Origin: Variovorax paradoxus EPS
GTDB lineage: Bacteria; Pseudomonadota; Gammaproteobacteria; Burkholderiales; Burkholderiaceae_C
Direction: 5' to 3'
Length of the DNA: 64,000 nucleotides
NCBI RefSeq assembly: GCF_000184745.1
Contig: NC_014931.1
Coordinates: 434,001-498,000, forward strand
Shown: piece after piece, positions 28,294 to 45,026 of the stretch
Numbering within the stretch: position 1 is the first letter of the stretch
Layout: each line of letters starts with the position of its first letter
Program-made: the position numbers and the translations under genes
The notes under the pieces: model-generated
Databases searched by the model: none
Seen by the model: the letters and a program-made list of their open reading frames with translations, nothing else
What the model was told of the DNA's origin: nothing

Positions 28294-29247
28294 ATGAAGC
28301 CGACCGTCATCAGCGCCGATGCCATGTTCGAGGAGTTCCGCGGGTCGCTCCGCTGGGAATGGCTCGCGGGACTCGGCGCTTCGGAGCGCCAGTTCGATCC
28401 CGAGGTCATCAGCCGCGCCCAGTCTGCCGCCGACCTGGTCGGTTACCTCAACTACATCCACCCGTACCGCGTGCAGATCCTCGGCGCCCGCGAGGTGGCC
28501 TACCTCACGCGCGGAAGCCCCGACGACTGCGCACGCCGAATCGCCCGCATCGTCACGCTGGAGCCGCCGATGCTGGTGCTGGCCGACGGCCAGGCGCCGC
28601 CCGACGAACTGCTGTCGATCTGCGAACGCGCCCAGTTGCCGCTCTTCGCCACGCGCGAATCGTCGGCTTTCGTGATCGACCTGCTGCGCGCCTACCTGTC
28701 CAAGCACTTCGCCGAGCGCACCTCGATGCACGGTGTGTTCATGGACATCCTGGGGATGGGCGTGATGATCACGGGCGAGTCCGGCCTCGGAAAAAGCGAG
28801 CTGGGGCTCGAGCTGATTTCACGCGGCAATGGCCTGGTGGCCGACGATGCGGTCGACCTCTACCGCATCAACCAGAACACCATCGAGGGCCGCTGCCCCG
28901 ACCTGCTGCTGAACCTGCTGGAAGTGCGCGGCATCGGCCTCCTGGACATCCGCGCGATCTTCGGCGAGACGGCGGTGCGCCGGAAGATGCGCCTGAAGCT
29001 CATCGTGCACCTGGTGCGCCGTGACAGCTTCGAGCGCGACTACGAGCGCATGCCCTCGGCGCCGCTCACGCAGGACGTGCTGGGCATCCCGGTGCGCAAG
29101 GTCATCATCCAGGTGGTGGCGGGGCGAAACATCGCCGTGCTGGTCGAGGCGGCGGTGCGCAATTCGATCCTGCAGCTGCGCGGCATCGACACCTATGCGG
29201 ATTTCGTGGCGCGCCACCACAAGGCGATGGAAACCGGCCAAGACTGA
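28294..29247 (+). CDS. hprK: HPr kinase/phosphorylase
   Basis: 317 residues. It phosphorylates and dephosphorylates HPr on a serine. Walker A GESGLGKS (161-168), the HprK signature [20 protein letters not shown] and the C-terminal contact helix are present. In Gram-negative bacteria with an incomplete PTS, HprK and PtsN act as regulators rather than in sugar uptake. The gene ends convergently with fur, 115 bases away. Confidence 0.95.
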   Translation: MKPTVISADAMFEEFRGSLRWEWLAGLGASERQFDPEVISRAQSAADLVGYLNYIHPYRVQILGAREVAYLTRGSPDDCARRIARIVTLEPPMLVLADGQAPPDELLSICERAQLPLFATRESSAFVIDLLRAYLSKHFAERTSMHGVFMDILGMGVMITGESGLGKSELGLELISRGNGLVADDAVDLYRINQNTIEGRCPDLLLNLLEVRGIGLLDIRAIFGETAVRRKMRLKLIVHLVRRDSFERDYERMPSAPLTQDVLGIPVRKVIIQVVAGRNIAVLVEAAVRNSILQLRGIDTYADFVARHHKAMETGQD

Positions 29248-29290
29248 CCCCGTTTTGCCAGGGACACCGCGGAACCGGCTTTGCCGGGCC

Positions 29291-29345
29291 GCCGGTGTCG
29301 CCCCCTGAAAGGGGGTTGGCGAAGCGACACGAAGTGCGCGAAGAC
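29291..29345. repeat. Hairpin repeat element between hprK and fur
   Basis: CCCCCT (29301-29306) pairs with AGGGGG (29310-29315), followed by GGCGAAGCGACACGAAGTGC and CGCGAAGACTGGGGGTAAG. I recall this string as a frequent intergenic repeat of Variovorax-like genomes, often between convergent genes. It may end transcripts from both sides. That recollection needs a genome-wide count. Confidence 0.5.
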
Positions 29346-29362
29346 TGGGGGTAAGCCCTGTT

Positions 29363-29782
29363 CTAGCGCTTCTTTACGCAGTCGCCGCAGAGGCCGTAGA
29401 GCGACATCGCGTGGTCCTGCAGGATCCAGCCCTTGTCCTTGGAAATCATCTGCTGGCGGCGCTCGATCTCGGCGTCATAGAACTCCTCGACCTTGCCGCA
29501 CGAGGTGCAGATCAGGTGGTCGTGGTGCGTGCCTTCGTTGAGTTCGTAGACCGCCTTGCCGCTCTCGAAGTGGCTGCGCTCCAGGATGCCGGCCTGCTCG
29601 AACTGCGTGAGCACGCGGTAAACGGTGGCAAGGCCGATGTCGGAATGTTCGTTGAGCAGGACGCGAAACACGTCTTCGGCCGTCATGTGCCGCTGGCTGC
29701 CCGTCTGGAAGATTTCCAGAATCTTCAGGCGTGGCAAGGTGGCCTTGAGGCCGGTATTTTTGAGTTCGTCGATATTGGCCAT
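29363..29782 (-). CDS. fur: Ferric uptake regulator Fur
   Basis: 139 residues from ATG 29782; the frame runs further upstream but overlaps the divergent bamE gene. Winged-helix N-terminus ([30 protein letters not shown]) and the C-terminal metal-binding dimerisation domain with [16 protein letters not shown] and CGDC. With Fe2+ it represses iron-uptake genes; a candidate Fur site occurs before the siderophore receptor at 61820 in this window. Divergent from bamE, a conserved arrangement in betaproteobacteria, with an 88-base shared promoter region. Confidence 0.95.
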   Translation of the reverse strand: MANIDELKNTGLKATLPRLKILEIFQTGSQRHMTAEDVFRVLLNEHSDIGLATVYRVLTQFEQAGILERSHFESGKAVYELNEGTHHDHLICTSCGKVEEFYDAEIERRQQMISKDKGWILQDHAMSLYGLCGDCVKKR

Positions 29783-29870
29783 GATGGTTCCTGCGCCCTG
29801 TGCCGCGGTCAGGTCCTGAAAAGGCCAGCCGCTACAATGGCCGATCATATCGCTACCCCCTTTTCCTCCC

Positions 29871-30428
29871 ATGCTTGCCATTTTCCAACGCCGTTCCTGG
29901 CTGCTGGCTGCTGCCGTCGCCGCGACGCTCTGCCTCGGTGCCTGCAGCGGTTTCAGCGATCGCACGCGTGGCGCGCTGGCCGCGGTCACGCCCTACAAGG
30001 TCGAAGTGGTCCAGGGCAATTTCGTGTCGAAGGAGCAGGTCGCGGCGCTCAAGCCCGGCATGTCGCGCCAGCAGGTGCGTGAAATCCTCGGTACTTCGCT
30101 GCTGAACGACGTGTTCCATGCCAATCGCTGGGACTACGTGTTCACCATCCGCCGCCAGGGCGTCGAACCCCAGGAGCGCCACCTGACCGTGTTCTTCAAC
30201 GGCGAGCTGATGGACCGCTTCGTAGGCGACGAGATGCCCAGCGAAGAAGAATTCGTCGCCACGCTCGACACCCGCAAGAAAACCGGCAAGGTGCCCCCGC
30301 TCGAAGCCACGGAAGACGAGCTCAAGAAATTCGCGCCGGCCAAGGACGGGAAAGCCGATGCCTCCGCCTCGGCAACGACCGTGCCCCCGCTGCCGGCCGC
30401 CTACCCACCGCTCGAAGCCGCGCGCTGA
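29871..30428 (+). CDS. bamE: Outer membrane protein assembly factor BamE
   Basis: 185 residues. Lipoprotein signal peptide with lipobox CLGA-C25. The SmpA/OmlA domain shows the BamE pattern [40 protein letters not shown] and the beta strand [14 protein letters not shown]. The C-terminus is a low-complexity Ala/Pro/Thr tail, longer than in E. coli BamE. It is a subunit of the BAM complex that inserts beta-barrel proteins into the outer membrane. Confidence 0.93.
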   Translation: MLAIFQRRSWLLAAAVAATLCLGACSGFSDRTRGALAAVTPYKVEVVQGNFVSKEQVAALKPGMSRQQVREILGTSLLNDVFHANRWDYVFTIRRQGVEPQERHLTVFFNGELMDRFVGDEMPSEEEFVATLDTRKKTGKVPPLEATEDELKKFAPAKDGKADASASATTVPPLPAAYPPLEAAR

Positions 30429-30527
30429 GCGCAACCAGAGCGGGCGGCGCCCGCCGAGTCAGGCGGCGTCCGTCCGGTCCCCCATGGTTCCAAGTGGCCT
30501 GCGGGCCATTCCGATGACTGAATCCGC

Positions 30528-31370
30528 GTGACTCAACCTACCTCTTCCTCCCCCTCCGCCACCTCCGTGCCTCGCCGCATCGCCATCGCTGGCGCTTCGG
30601 GCCGCATGGGCCACATGCTGATCGAGGCCGTGCGCAATGCGCCTGACTGCCGCCTGGCCGGTGCCCTCGACATCGCCGGCAGCGAAGCCATCGGCAACGA
30701 TGCCGCCGCTTTCCTCGGCTTCACGAGCGGCGTGCCCATCGTGGCGGACCTGCGCACGGGTCTCAAAGACGCGCAGGTGCTCATCGACTTCACCCGCCCC
30801 GAAGGCACGCTCGCGCACCTCGCGGTCTGCCGCGAGCTCGGCGTGCAGGCCGTCATCGGCACCACCGGCTTCAGCGACGCGCAGAAGGCAGAAATCGCCG
30901 AGATCGCGAAAGACGTGGCCATCATGCTGGCCCCCAACATGAGCGTGGGCGTCAACGTCACCTTCAAGCTGCTCGAGATGGCCGCCAAGGCGATGTCGAC
31001 CGGTTACGACATCGAGATCATCGAGGCCCACCACCGCCACAAGGTCGACGCGCCCTCGGGCACCGCGCTCAAGATGGGCGAAGTCATTGCCGACGCGCTG
31101 GGCCGTGATCTCAAGGACTGCGCCGTCTACGCCCGCGAAGGCATCACGGGCGAGCGCGATCCGTCGACCATCGGCTTCTCGGCCATCCGCGGCGGCGACA
31201 TCGTCGGCGACCACACCGTGCTGTTCGCGGGCATCGGCGAGCGCATCGAGATCACGCACAAGTCGTCGAGCCGCGTGACCTACGCGCAGGGCGCCCTGCG
31301 CGCGGTGCGCTTCCTGGCCGAGCAGAAGTCCGGCCTGTTCGACATGTACGACGTGCTCGGTCTACGTTAA
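30528..31370 (+). CDS. dapB: 4-hydroxy-tetrahydrodipicolinate reductase
   Basis: 280 residues from GTG 30528. Nucleotide-binding motif [12 protein letters not shown] and the substrate/active-site motif [16 protein letters not shown] with the catalytic His pair. It reduces HTPA to tetrahydrodipicolinate with NAD(P)H, on the route to lysine and diaminopimelate for peptidoglycan. The N-terminal Thr/Ser/Pro-rich stretch of 18 residues before the first strand is longer than usual, so an internal start is possible. exbB begins 12 bases after the stop. Confidence 0.94.
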   Translation: MTQPTSSSPSATSVPRRIAIAGASGRMGHMLIEAVRNAPDCRLAGALDIAGSEAIGNDAAAFLGFTSGVPIVADLRTGLKDAQVLIDFTRPEGTLAHLAVCRELGVQAVIGTTGFSDAQKAEIAEIAKDVAIMLAPNMSVGVNVTFKLLEMAAKAMSTGYDIEIIEAHHRHKVDAPSGTALKMGEVIADALGRDLKDCAVYAREGITGERDPSTIGFSAIRGGDIVGDHTVLFAGIGERIEITHKSSSRVTYAQGALRAVRFLAEQKSGLFDMYDVLGLR

Positions 31371-31381
31371 GGTCAACTCCG

Positions 31382-32077
31382 ATGAGCGTCCTCGAACTGC
31401 TGACCCATGGCGACGGCGTCAGCCGCTCGGTGGCGGCGCTCTTGCTGGCGATGTCGATCGCGAGCTGGGTCGTGATTCTCTGGAAGACGTGGCTGCTGCG
31501 CGGCGGCACGCGCGATGTGCTGCGCAGCATCGCGGCGTTCTGGCAGTCGGCCACGCTGGCCGATGCCGAGCAGAAGCTCCAGGCCTTCGACCGCGCGGCG
31601 CTGGTCTTGCCCGCGGTCGTTGCCATCAAGAATGCGGCGGCCGTCAACGTCAATGGAACGCTGGGCGCCACGGCCGATCGCAACCAGCGTCTCACGCGCG
31701 TGCTGCGCGATGCCTTGCACGGCGCATTGCGGCGCCTGCAGGCCGGGCAGATTCTTCTTGCCACTGTCGGCGCCACGGCGCCCTTCGTCGGGTTGCTCGG
31801 CACGGTCTGGGGCATCTACGGCGCGCTGACGGGCATCGCGGGCCAGACCGGCGGCTTCACTATCGACAAGGTGGCCGGCCCCGTCGGCGAAGCGCTCGTC
31901 ATGACCGCCTTCGGTCTGGCGGTCGCCATTCCGGCCGTGTTGGCCTACAACGTCTTCGGACGCGTCATCGGCCGCATCGAAGCCGAGCTCGAAGGCTTCG
32001 CGCACGACCTGCTCGGCAGCTTCGGCGCGGCGCCCGCGCCCGTTGCACCGCCGCCCGCGCGGCCGATGCCGGTCTAG
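31382..32077 (+). CDS. exbB: MotA/TolQ/ExbB proton channel family protein
   Basis: 231 residues. Three membrane helices: one near residue 20-40 (LLLAMSIASWVVILWKTWLL), and two in the conserved MotA/TolQ/ExbB domain with LLATVGATAPFVGLLGTVWGIYGAL and EALVMTAFGLAVAIPAVLAYN. With ExbD it uses the proton gradient to energise TonB at outer-membrane receptors, such as the siderophore receptor in this window. Adjacent tonB is not seen, so TolQ-like roles remain possible. Tail is Pro/Ala-rich. Confidence 0.9.
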   Translation: MSVLELLTHGDGVSRSVAALLLAMSIASWVVILWKTWLLRGGTRDVLRSIAAFWQSATLADAEQKLQAFDRAALVLPAVVAIKNAAAVNVNGTLGATADRNQRLTRVLRDALHGALRRLQAGQILLATVGATAPFVGLLGTVWGIYGALTGIAGQTGGFTIDKVAGPVGEALVMTAFGLAVAIPAVLAYNVFGRVIGRIEAELEGFAHDLLGSFGAAPAPVAPPPARPMPV

Positions 32078-32091
32078 GAGCTGCGAGAACC

Positions 32092-32562
32092 ATGGCCTTC
32101 GGACGCACTTCGCTCGGCAGCAGCGCCGCAGGCGGTGGGCGTGCGACGGGCGCTGGCGGACAACGGCCGCTCTCGGACATCAACGTCACGCCGCTGGTCG
32201 ACGTGATGCTGGTGCTGCTGGTGATCTTCATCATCACGGCGCCGCTGATGGCCAGTTCGATCAAGCTCGACCTGCCGCAAACCGATGCCGGCCAGCCCAA
32301 CGACACGCCCAAGTTCGTGAGCCTCGCGGTCGATGCATCGGGCAAGGTGTTTCTGAACGACAAGCCCGTGACCCACGAAGAGCTGGCGGCCCAGCTCGAG
32401 AAGTCCGCGGCGGACAGCAAGGACACCGAAGTGCAATTGCGCGCCGATCAGACCGTGCCCTACGGCAAGGTGGTGGCGCTCATGGGCATTGCGAACAAGG
32501 CGGGGTTGAGCCGCATCGGGTTCGTGACCGAGGCCGAAGCGCCCCCCGAAAAACCGCGCTGA
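32092..32562 (+). CDS. exbD: Biopolymer transporter ExbD/TolR family protein
   Basis: 156 residues from ATG 32092, 15 bases after exbB. One membrane helix (about 36-56) in the pattern LSDINVTPLVDVMLVLLVIF with the proton-carrying Asp, then a periplasmic domain containing VPYGKVVALMGIANKAGLSRIGFVTE. It forms the pore complex with the ExbB gene product. A Gly-rich cytoplasmic segment precedes the helix. Convergent with the glycogen cluster, with palindromic repeats between. Confidence 0.92.
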   Translation: MAFGRTSLGSSAAGGGRATGAGGQRPLSDINVTPLVDVMLVLLVIFIITAPLMASSIKLDLPQTDAGQPNDTPKFVSLAVDASGKVFLNDKPVTHEELAAQLEKSAADSKDTEVQLRADQTVPYGKVVALMGIANKAGLSRIGFVTEAEAPPEKPR

Positions 32563-32571
32563 ATTTGTCTT

Positions 32572-32674
32572 GCTCCTTCCCCCTTTGGGGGAAGGTTGGG
32601 ATGGGGGTGGGCAGAGCGCTCGATGGATGCGCCGCGTGCCCCCACCCCGGCCCTCCCCCGGACGGGGAGGGAGA
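32572..32674. repeat. Pair of C-rich palindromic elements between exbD and glgP
   Basis: Two inverted copies of a roughly 40-base element: one at 32572-32612, with a perfect 9-base stem CCTTCCCCC/GGGGGAAGG around TTT, and one at 32636-32674 with CCCTCCCC/GGGGAGGG. Three more copies occur at 40525-40716. They lie between convergent 3' ends and could act as bidirectional terminators or transcript stabilisers. Confidence 0.75.
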
Positions 32675-32686
32675 AATTCCGGAGAC

Positions 32687-35170
<2,484 letters not shown>

Positions 35171-35220
35171 GGTGGGTGGCGTTCTCGGAGTGAGTGGTGT
35201 TGTGTCTGCCGTGCGCTGGA

Positions 35221-36699
35221 TCAGGTGGGCGCCTGCGCCTGCCGGTAGACGTCGATGTATTGCGCGGCGGCCGTGGCCCAGTCGGCCGGGCGCCGCATGG
35301 CGTTGCCGCGCACGCGGCGCCAGTCGGGCGCGCGCTCGTAGAGGGCGAAGGCGCGGCGCAGCGCGCGTTCGTAGTCGGCTGCGTCGAAGCGGTCGAACAC
35401 GAAGCCGGTGGCCTCGCCGCTCGCCATGTCTTCCAGCGTGCTGTCGACCACCGTGTCGGCGAGGCCGCCCACGCGGCGCACCAGCGGCAGGCTGCCGTAC
35501 TTCAGGCCGTACATCTGCGTGAGGCCGCAGGGCTCGAAGAGCGAAGGCACCAGCGTCACATCGCCGCCGCCGAAGAGCTGGTGCGCCAGCGTTTCGTTGT
35601 AGCCGATGGTGACGCTGACCGATTGCGGCGCCGCCGCCGCGCGCTGGCGAAAAGCCTCTTCGAGCCACGCTTCGCCGCTGCCCAGCAGCGCGAGCTGGCC
35701 GCCTTGGGCGAGCAGCGCATCGATGCCGCCGAGCACGAGGTGCAGGCCCTTCTGTTCGGTGAGCCGGCTCACCAGGATGAAGAGTGGCGCGTCCGGCCGC
35801 TCGGCCAGGCCGAGCTGGTGTTGCAGCACCGCCTTGCAGCGCGCCTTGCCCGCCATGTGGCGGCCTTCGGGCGAGTGATAGCCCTGCACCAGCGCAGCGT
35901 CGGCGGCGGGGTTCCAGACCTTGTCGTCCACCGCGTTGAGGATGCCGGTGAGCGCGCCGCTGCGCTGGCGCAGCAGGCCGTCGAGGCCGCAGCCCTGCTC
36001 GGGCGTCTGGATCTCGCGCGCGTAGGTCGGGCTCACGGTGGTGATGCGGTCGGCGAAGTACAGGCCGGCCTTCATGAAGGAGACCTGTCCGTGGTATTCG
36101 AGCCCGTTCATGTGGAAGGCAGGCGCGGGCAAGCCGAGGTCGGCAAAGTTCCAGGGCGCGGAAATGCCCTGGTAGGCGAGGTTGTGCACGGTGAACACGC
36201 TGCCGGCGCGCGTCGAGCCGGCTTCGCGCGCGAAGTGCAGGTAGGCCGGCGCCAGGCCCGCGTGCCAGTCGTGCGCGTGCACGACCTCGGGCCGCCACGC
36301 CGGGTCCAGTCCTTGCGCGAGTTGCGCCGCCGCCCAGCCGAGCAGCGCGAAGCGCCGGTGGTTGTCGCCGTAGGGCTGGCGCGTGGCGTCTTCGTAGGGA
36401 TTGCCGGGCCGGTCGTATAGCGCCGGCGCATCGATCACGTAGGCGGGTATCGGCGGCGCACCGTCGATGGCGATGTGCCCCGCGCGCAGCGCGAAGCGCT
36501 CGCTGCCCCAGGGCGCGGTGAGCTCGGCCACCGGCGCCAGGTCGCGCACGCCGGCCACGATGGCCGGAAAACCCGGCAGCAGCACGCGGGCGTCCTGCCC
36601 CGCGGCCATGAGCGCGAGGGGCAGGGCGCCGGCGACATCCGCCAGGCCGCCGGTCTTGAGGAGGGGAAAGAGTTCGGCGCTGACCTGGAGGATTCGCAT
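35221..36699 (-). CDS. glgA: Glycogen synthase (ADP-glucose type)
   Basis: 492 residues, GT5 family. The ADP-glucose-binding KTGGLADV motif is near residue 16; the C-terminal GT-B domain has [16 protein letters not shown] and [18 protein letters not shown]. It adds glucose from ADP-glucose to the growing alpha-1,4 chain. The gap to glgC is 26 bases. [20 protein letters not shown] near the end is the usual closing motif. Confidence 0.95.
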   Translation of the reverse strand: MRILQVSAELFPLLKTGGLADVAGALPLALMAAGQDARVLLPGFPAIVAGVRDLAPVAELTAPWGSERFALRAGHIAIDGAPPIPAYVIDAPALYDRPGNPYEDATRQPYGDNHRRFALLGWAAAQLAQGLDPAWRPEVVHAHDWHAGLAPAYLHFAREAGSTRAGSVFTVHNLAYQGISAPWNFADLGLPAPAFHMNGLEYHGQVSFMKAGLYFADRITTVSPTYAREIQTPEQGCGLDGLLRQRSGALTGILNAVDDKVWNPAADAALVQGYHSPEGRHMAGKARCKAVLQHQLGLAERPDAPLFILVSRLTEQKGLHLVLGGIDALLAQGGQLALLGSGEAWLEEAFRQRAAAAPQSVSVTIGYNETLAHQLFGGGDVTLVPSLFEPCGLTQMYGLKYGSLPLVRRVGGLADTVVDSTLEDMASGEATGFVFDRFDAADYERALRRAFALYERAPDWRRVRGNAMRRPADWATAAAQYIDVYRQAQAPT

Positions 36700-36725
36700 C
36701 GTTCGTGGCGGTGACGGCGGCGGCG

Positions 36726-38033
<1,308 letters not shown>

Positions 38034-38043
38034 CCTGTGTCTC

Positions 38044-38063
38044 CGTTCGTTCGTTCGTTCGTT
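38044..38063 (-). repeat. Five-copy AACG tetranucleotide repeat before glgC
   Basis: On the coding strand the leader reads AACG five times (CGTT on the plus strand) and runs straight into the GGAG ribosome-binding region of glgC, ending 10 bases before the start. Slippage would change leader length and possibly translation. Five copies is short for a phase-variable tract. Confidence 0.7.
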
Positions 38064-38121
38064 GGAATTCGGCCATCAGAGTTTCTATCGCGAGGCTAGC
38101 ACCGCGCCGCGCGCATGGCTT

Positions 38122-40212
<2,091 letters not shown>

Positions 40213-40232
40213 TCTTGTTGCCCTTGGGTTTG

Positions 40233-41010
40233 TTTTTTTTCCGAGGCCGGGTCTCGCCCCGGCAGGCGACCTACTTTTCTTTGCTTCGCCAAAGAAAGGT
40301 AGGCAAAAGAAAGGCGACCCCACTGTCTGCGACCCTCCGCTTCGCTGCGGGCAACCTGCGGTGCTCGCGGTTCGCGGGGTCTCGCCGAACTCGCTTCGCT
40401 CAGACAGCGGCGAGCCCTTGTCCGCGAACCGCTGCGCTCCTCGGCGCAGCCAGAGGGGGGTGGAGACAACCCGGGCCATTGCTTCGCTCGGCTTGCAGTC
40501 GGGCCATTGCTTCGCTCGGCCGCGGTGCCCCCACCCCGGCCCTCCCCCGGGAGGGGAGGGAGAAAGACAAGACATGGGACACCGGGCTTGGTGCATTGCT
40601 CCTTCCCCTTCCGGGGGAAGGCTGGGATGGGGGCACGACGGCCCTTGCTGCACAGCCGCGTCTCATCGAGCGTCGCGTGCCCCCACCCCAGCCTTCCCCC
40701 GGAAGGGGAGGGAGCCAAACCAAGCCGAGCGAAGCGAAGGCCCGAGGGCGCCGCCGAGCGCAGCGATGGCGTGTGGGGTCCCCAAAGCCCTTCTGTATGC
40801 GCCGAGGAGCGCAGCGTTTCGCGGATCAGGGCCGCAGCTGTTTGAGCGAAGCGAGTTCTGCGGACCCCGCGAAACGCGAGCACCGCAGGTTGCCCGCAGC
40901 GAAGCGGAGGGACGCAGACAGCAGGGTCGCCTTTTCTTTGCTTACGTTCTTTTGGCGAAGCAAAAGAAAGTAAGTCGCCCGCCGGGGCGAGACCCGGCCT
41001 CGGGAAAAAA
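40233..41010. repeat. Long inverted repeat with nested hairpins between glgB and glgX
   Basis: The left arm (about 40233-40455) and the right arm (about 40788-41010) match each other in inverted orientation with only scattered differences, including CCGAGGCCGGGTCTCGCCCC at the outer ends, GGGCAACCTGCGGTGCTCGCG in the middle and AACGCTGCGCTCCTCGGCGC or a close variant at the inner ends. Each arm has its own hairpin: 14-base stems at 40270-40303 (13 of 14 paired) around CTTCGC, and at 40941-40974 around GCGAAG. I recall similar sequence as an abundant repeat in Variovorax and relatives. Confidence 0.85.
40525..40716. repeat. Three C-rich palindromic elements in the spacer of the inverted repeat
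   Basis: Copies at 40525-40561 (direct), 40598-40636 (inverted) and 40677-40716 (direct) share the pattern GTGCCCCCACCCC, then a C-rich/G-rich hairpin such as CCTTCCCC/GGGGAAGG, then GGGAG. They are the same family as the two elements at 32572-32674, so five copies frame the 3' part of the glycogen cluster. Confidence 0.8.
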
Positions 41011-41026
41011 GACGATTCAAGACCCA

Positions 41027-43210
<2,184 letters not shown>

Positions 43211-43215
43211 GGCGT

Positions 43216-44895
43216 TCAGCTCTGTCCTTCTTCTTCGTTGGCGGGTGTTCCGAAAAAGACGCCGTAGGGCGCCAGCGCCAGCATGCGCTTTTCGCTAGTG
43301 CCCTGCACGCTGGCGGTCGCGGCGAGCGGATGGCCTTGCGGCGGCACCAACGCCTCGCGCAGCGCAATCGTCACAGGCTCGCTCCCCATATTGAAGATCG
43401 CCTGCAGCGATCGGTTCCCGTCGCGCCGCTCGAACCACAGCAGGGGCTCGGGCGCGTCGAAGAACACGATGCCGCCGGTGCGCAGCAGCGGCTGCGCGCG
43501 GCGCCAGTGCAAGAGGGCACGGCTGAAGGCCAGCATCGAGCCCGGGTCGTCGGCCTGGTTGTCGATGGCCAGCGGCAGGTGCGGGCCGTACACCGGCAGC
43601 CACGGCGTGCCGGTGGTGAAGCCGCCGTGCGGCGCGTCGGCCTGCCACGGCATCGGCGTGCGGCAGCCGTCGCGGCCCTTGAACTCGGGCCAGAAGGTGC
43701 GGCCGTAGGGGTCTTGCAGCAGTTCGAAGGGCACCTCGGCTTCGGGCAGGCCGAGCTCCTCGCCCTGGTAGATGCTGGCGCTGCCGCGCAAGATGAGCAG
43801 CAGCGCGAGCCAGAGGCGGTCGCGGCGGGTGTCGGGCGCCTTGCCGTCGCTCCAGCGGGTTGCCACGCGCGGCACGTCGTGGTTCGACACCGCCCAGCAG
43901 CCCCAGCCCCCCGTTGGCGCCAGCGCGAGGTCGAGCGTCTCGACCTGGTGGCGCAGGTGCTTGGCGCGGTGGTCCGCCGTCAGCAGGCTGAAGCTGTAGG
44001 CCAGGTGCAGGCGCTTGCCGAACTCGGTGTACTGCGCCATGACGGGCGGCGCGTTCTCGTCGCCGACCTCGCCCAGCGCGACCGCGCCGTAGCCGTCGAG
44101 CAGTTGGCGCAGGCGCTCGAGGAACACCAGGTTTTCCTGCTGGCTCTTGTCGTACAGGTGCTGCTGCATCGCATACGGGTTGTCGGCGCGCACCGTGCTG
44201 ACTTCGTCGATCGACGCGAGCGAGGCCGGCGGGTTGTCGCGCAGCAGCGCGTCGTGGAACTGGTGGTTGCAGGCGTCGAAGCGGAAGCCGTCCACGCCGC
44301 GCTCGCACCAGAATCGCACCTCGCCGAGCAGCGCGTCCTGCACGGCGGTGCAGTGGAAGTTGAGGTCGGGCTGTTCGGTGAGAAAACTGTGCAGGTAGTA
44401 CTGCCTGCGGCGCGAATCCCACTGCCATGCGGAGCCGCCGAAGACCGAGAGCCAGTTGGTGGGCGGCGTGCCGTCGGGCTTGGGATCGGCCCAGACGTAC
44501 CAGTCGGCCTTGGGGTTGTCGCGCGAGCTGCGGCTCTCGGCGAACCAGGCGTGCTGGTCGGAAGTGTGCGAGAGCACCTGGTCGATGATGAGCTTCAGCC
44601 CCAGCGCATGCATGCGCGCGAGCATCGCGTCGAAGTCGGCGAGCGTGCCGAAGAGCGGATCGACCGCGCGGTAGTCGGACACGTCGTAGCCGAAGTCCTT
44701 CATCGGCGAGCGGAAGAAGGGCGAGACCCAGATGGCATCGACCCCGAGGCTGGCCACATGGTCGAGCCGGGCCGTGATGCCGGGCAGGTCGCCGATGCCG
44801 TCGCCGTTGCTGTCCATGAAGCTGCGCGGGTAGATCTGGTAGATCACCGCGCCACGCCACCATTCGCTGTTGCTGCTATTGATGCTGCTGCCCAT
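43216..44895 (-). CDS. GH13 alpha-glucosidase (oligo-1,6-glucosidase/AglA type)
   Basis: 559 residues. The GH13 barrel begins [20 protein letters not shown] and carries the catalytic Asp in [13 protein letters not shown], Glu in [13 protein letters not shown] and Asp in [14 protein letters not shown]. The C-terminal beta domain ends with a acidic tail. These features fit the subfamily of alpha-glucosidases that cleave terminal glucose from maltose or isomaltose-type oligosaccharides; linkage preference cannot be fixed by eye. First gene of the minus-strand glycogen cluster, divergent from the flavoprotein gene, so the cluster promoter should lie in 44896-45026. Confidence 0.9.
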   Translation of the reverse strand: MGSSINSSNSEWWRGAVIYQIYPRSFMDSNGDGIGDLPGITARLDHVASLGVDAIWVSPFFRSPMKDFGYDVSDYRAVDPLFGTLADFDAMLARMHALGLKLIIDQVLSHTSDQHAWFAESRSSRDNPKADWYVWADPKPDGTPPTNWLSVFGGSAWQWDSRRRQYYLHSFLTEQPDLNFHCTAVQDALLGEVRFWCERGVDGFRFDACNHQFHDALLRDNPPASLASIDEVSTVRADNPYAMQQHLYDKSQQENLVFLERLRQLLDGYGAVALGEVGDENAPPVMAQYTEFGKRLHLAYSFSLLTADHRAKHLRHQVETLDLALAPTGGWGCWAVSNHDVPRVATRWSDGKAPDTRRDRLWLALLLILRGSASIYQGEELGLPEAEVPFELLQDPYGRTFWPEFKGRDGCRTPMPWQADAPHGGFTTGTPWLPVYGPHLPLAIDNQADDPGSMLAFSRALLHWRRAQPLLRTGGIVFFDAPEPLLWFERRDGNRSLQAIFNMGSEPVTIALREALVPPQGHPLAATASVQGTSEKRMLALAPYGVFFGTPANEEEGQS

Positions 44896-45026
44896 GCCTG
44901 CCCCTGTGGTCGGAATTCATTGTGGCATGCGAAATTCGGGCCAGTCATACGCACTTGCGGGCCGCCGGTCGGGATTCGCCGGGCAGCGGAGCTTTCTACA
45001 CTGGGCGCTGTTTCCGGCTCTCTCAA

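Larger units (their letters stand above)
40213..41026. other. 814-base non-coding insert inside the glycogen cluster
   Basis: No credible gene is present. The reading frames that span it are translations of repeats, rich in Arg/Pro/Ser, and are present on both strands because of the symmetry. It consists of two long inverted arms and a spacer with three C-rich palindromic elements, described separately. It interrupts an otherwise tightly spaced gene row (glgB then glgX). Confidence 0.85.

Noticed and set aside
29871..29989. Extended N-terminus of Fur reaching into bamE
   Set aside because: The extra 69 codons lack conservation, overlap the divergent bamE gene, and the known Fur start motif [13 protein letters not shown] begins at 29782.
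35171..36298. Upstream extension of the glgP frame
   Set aside because: It overlaps glgA in another frame and has no homologous content; glgP starts normally at 35170.
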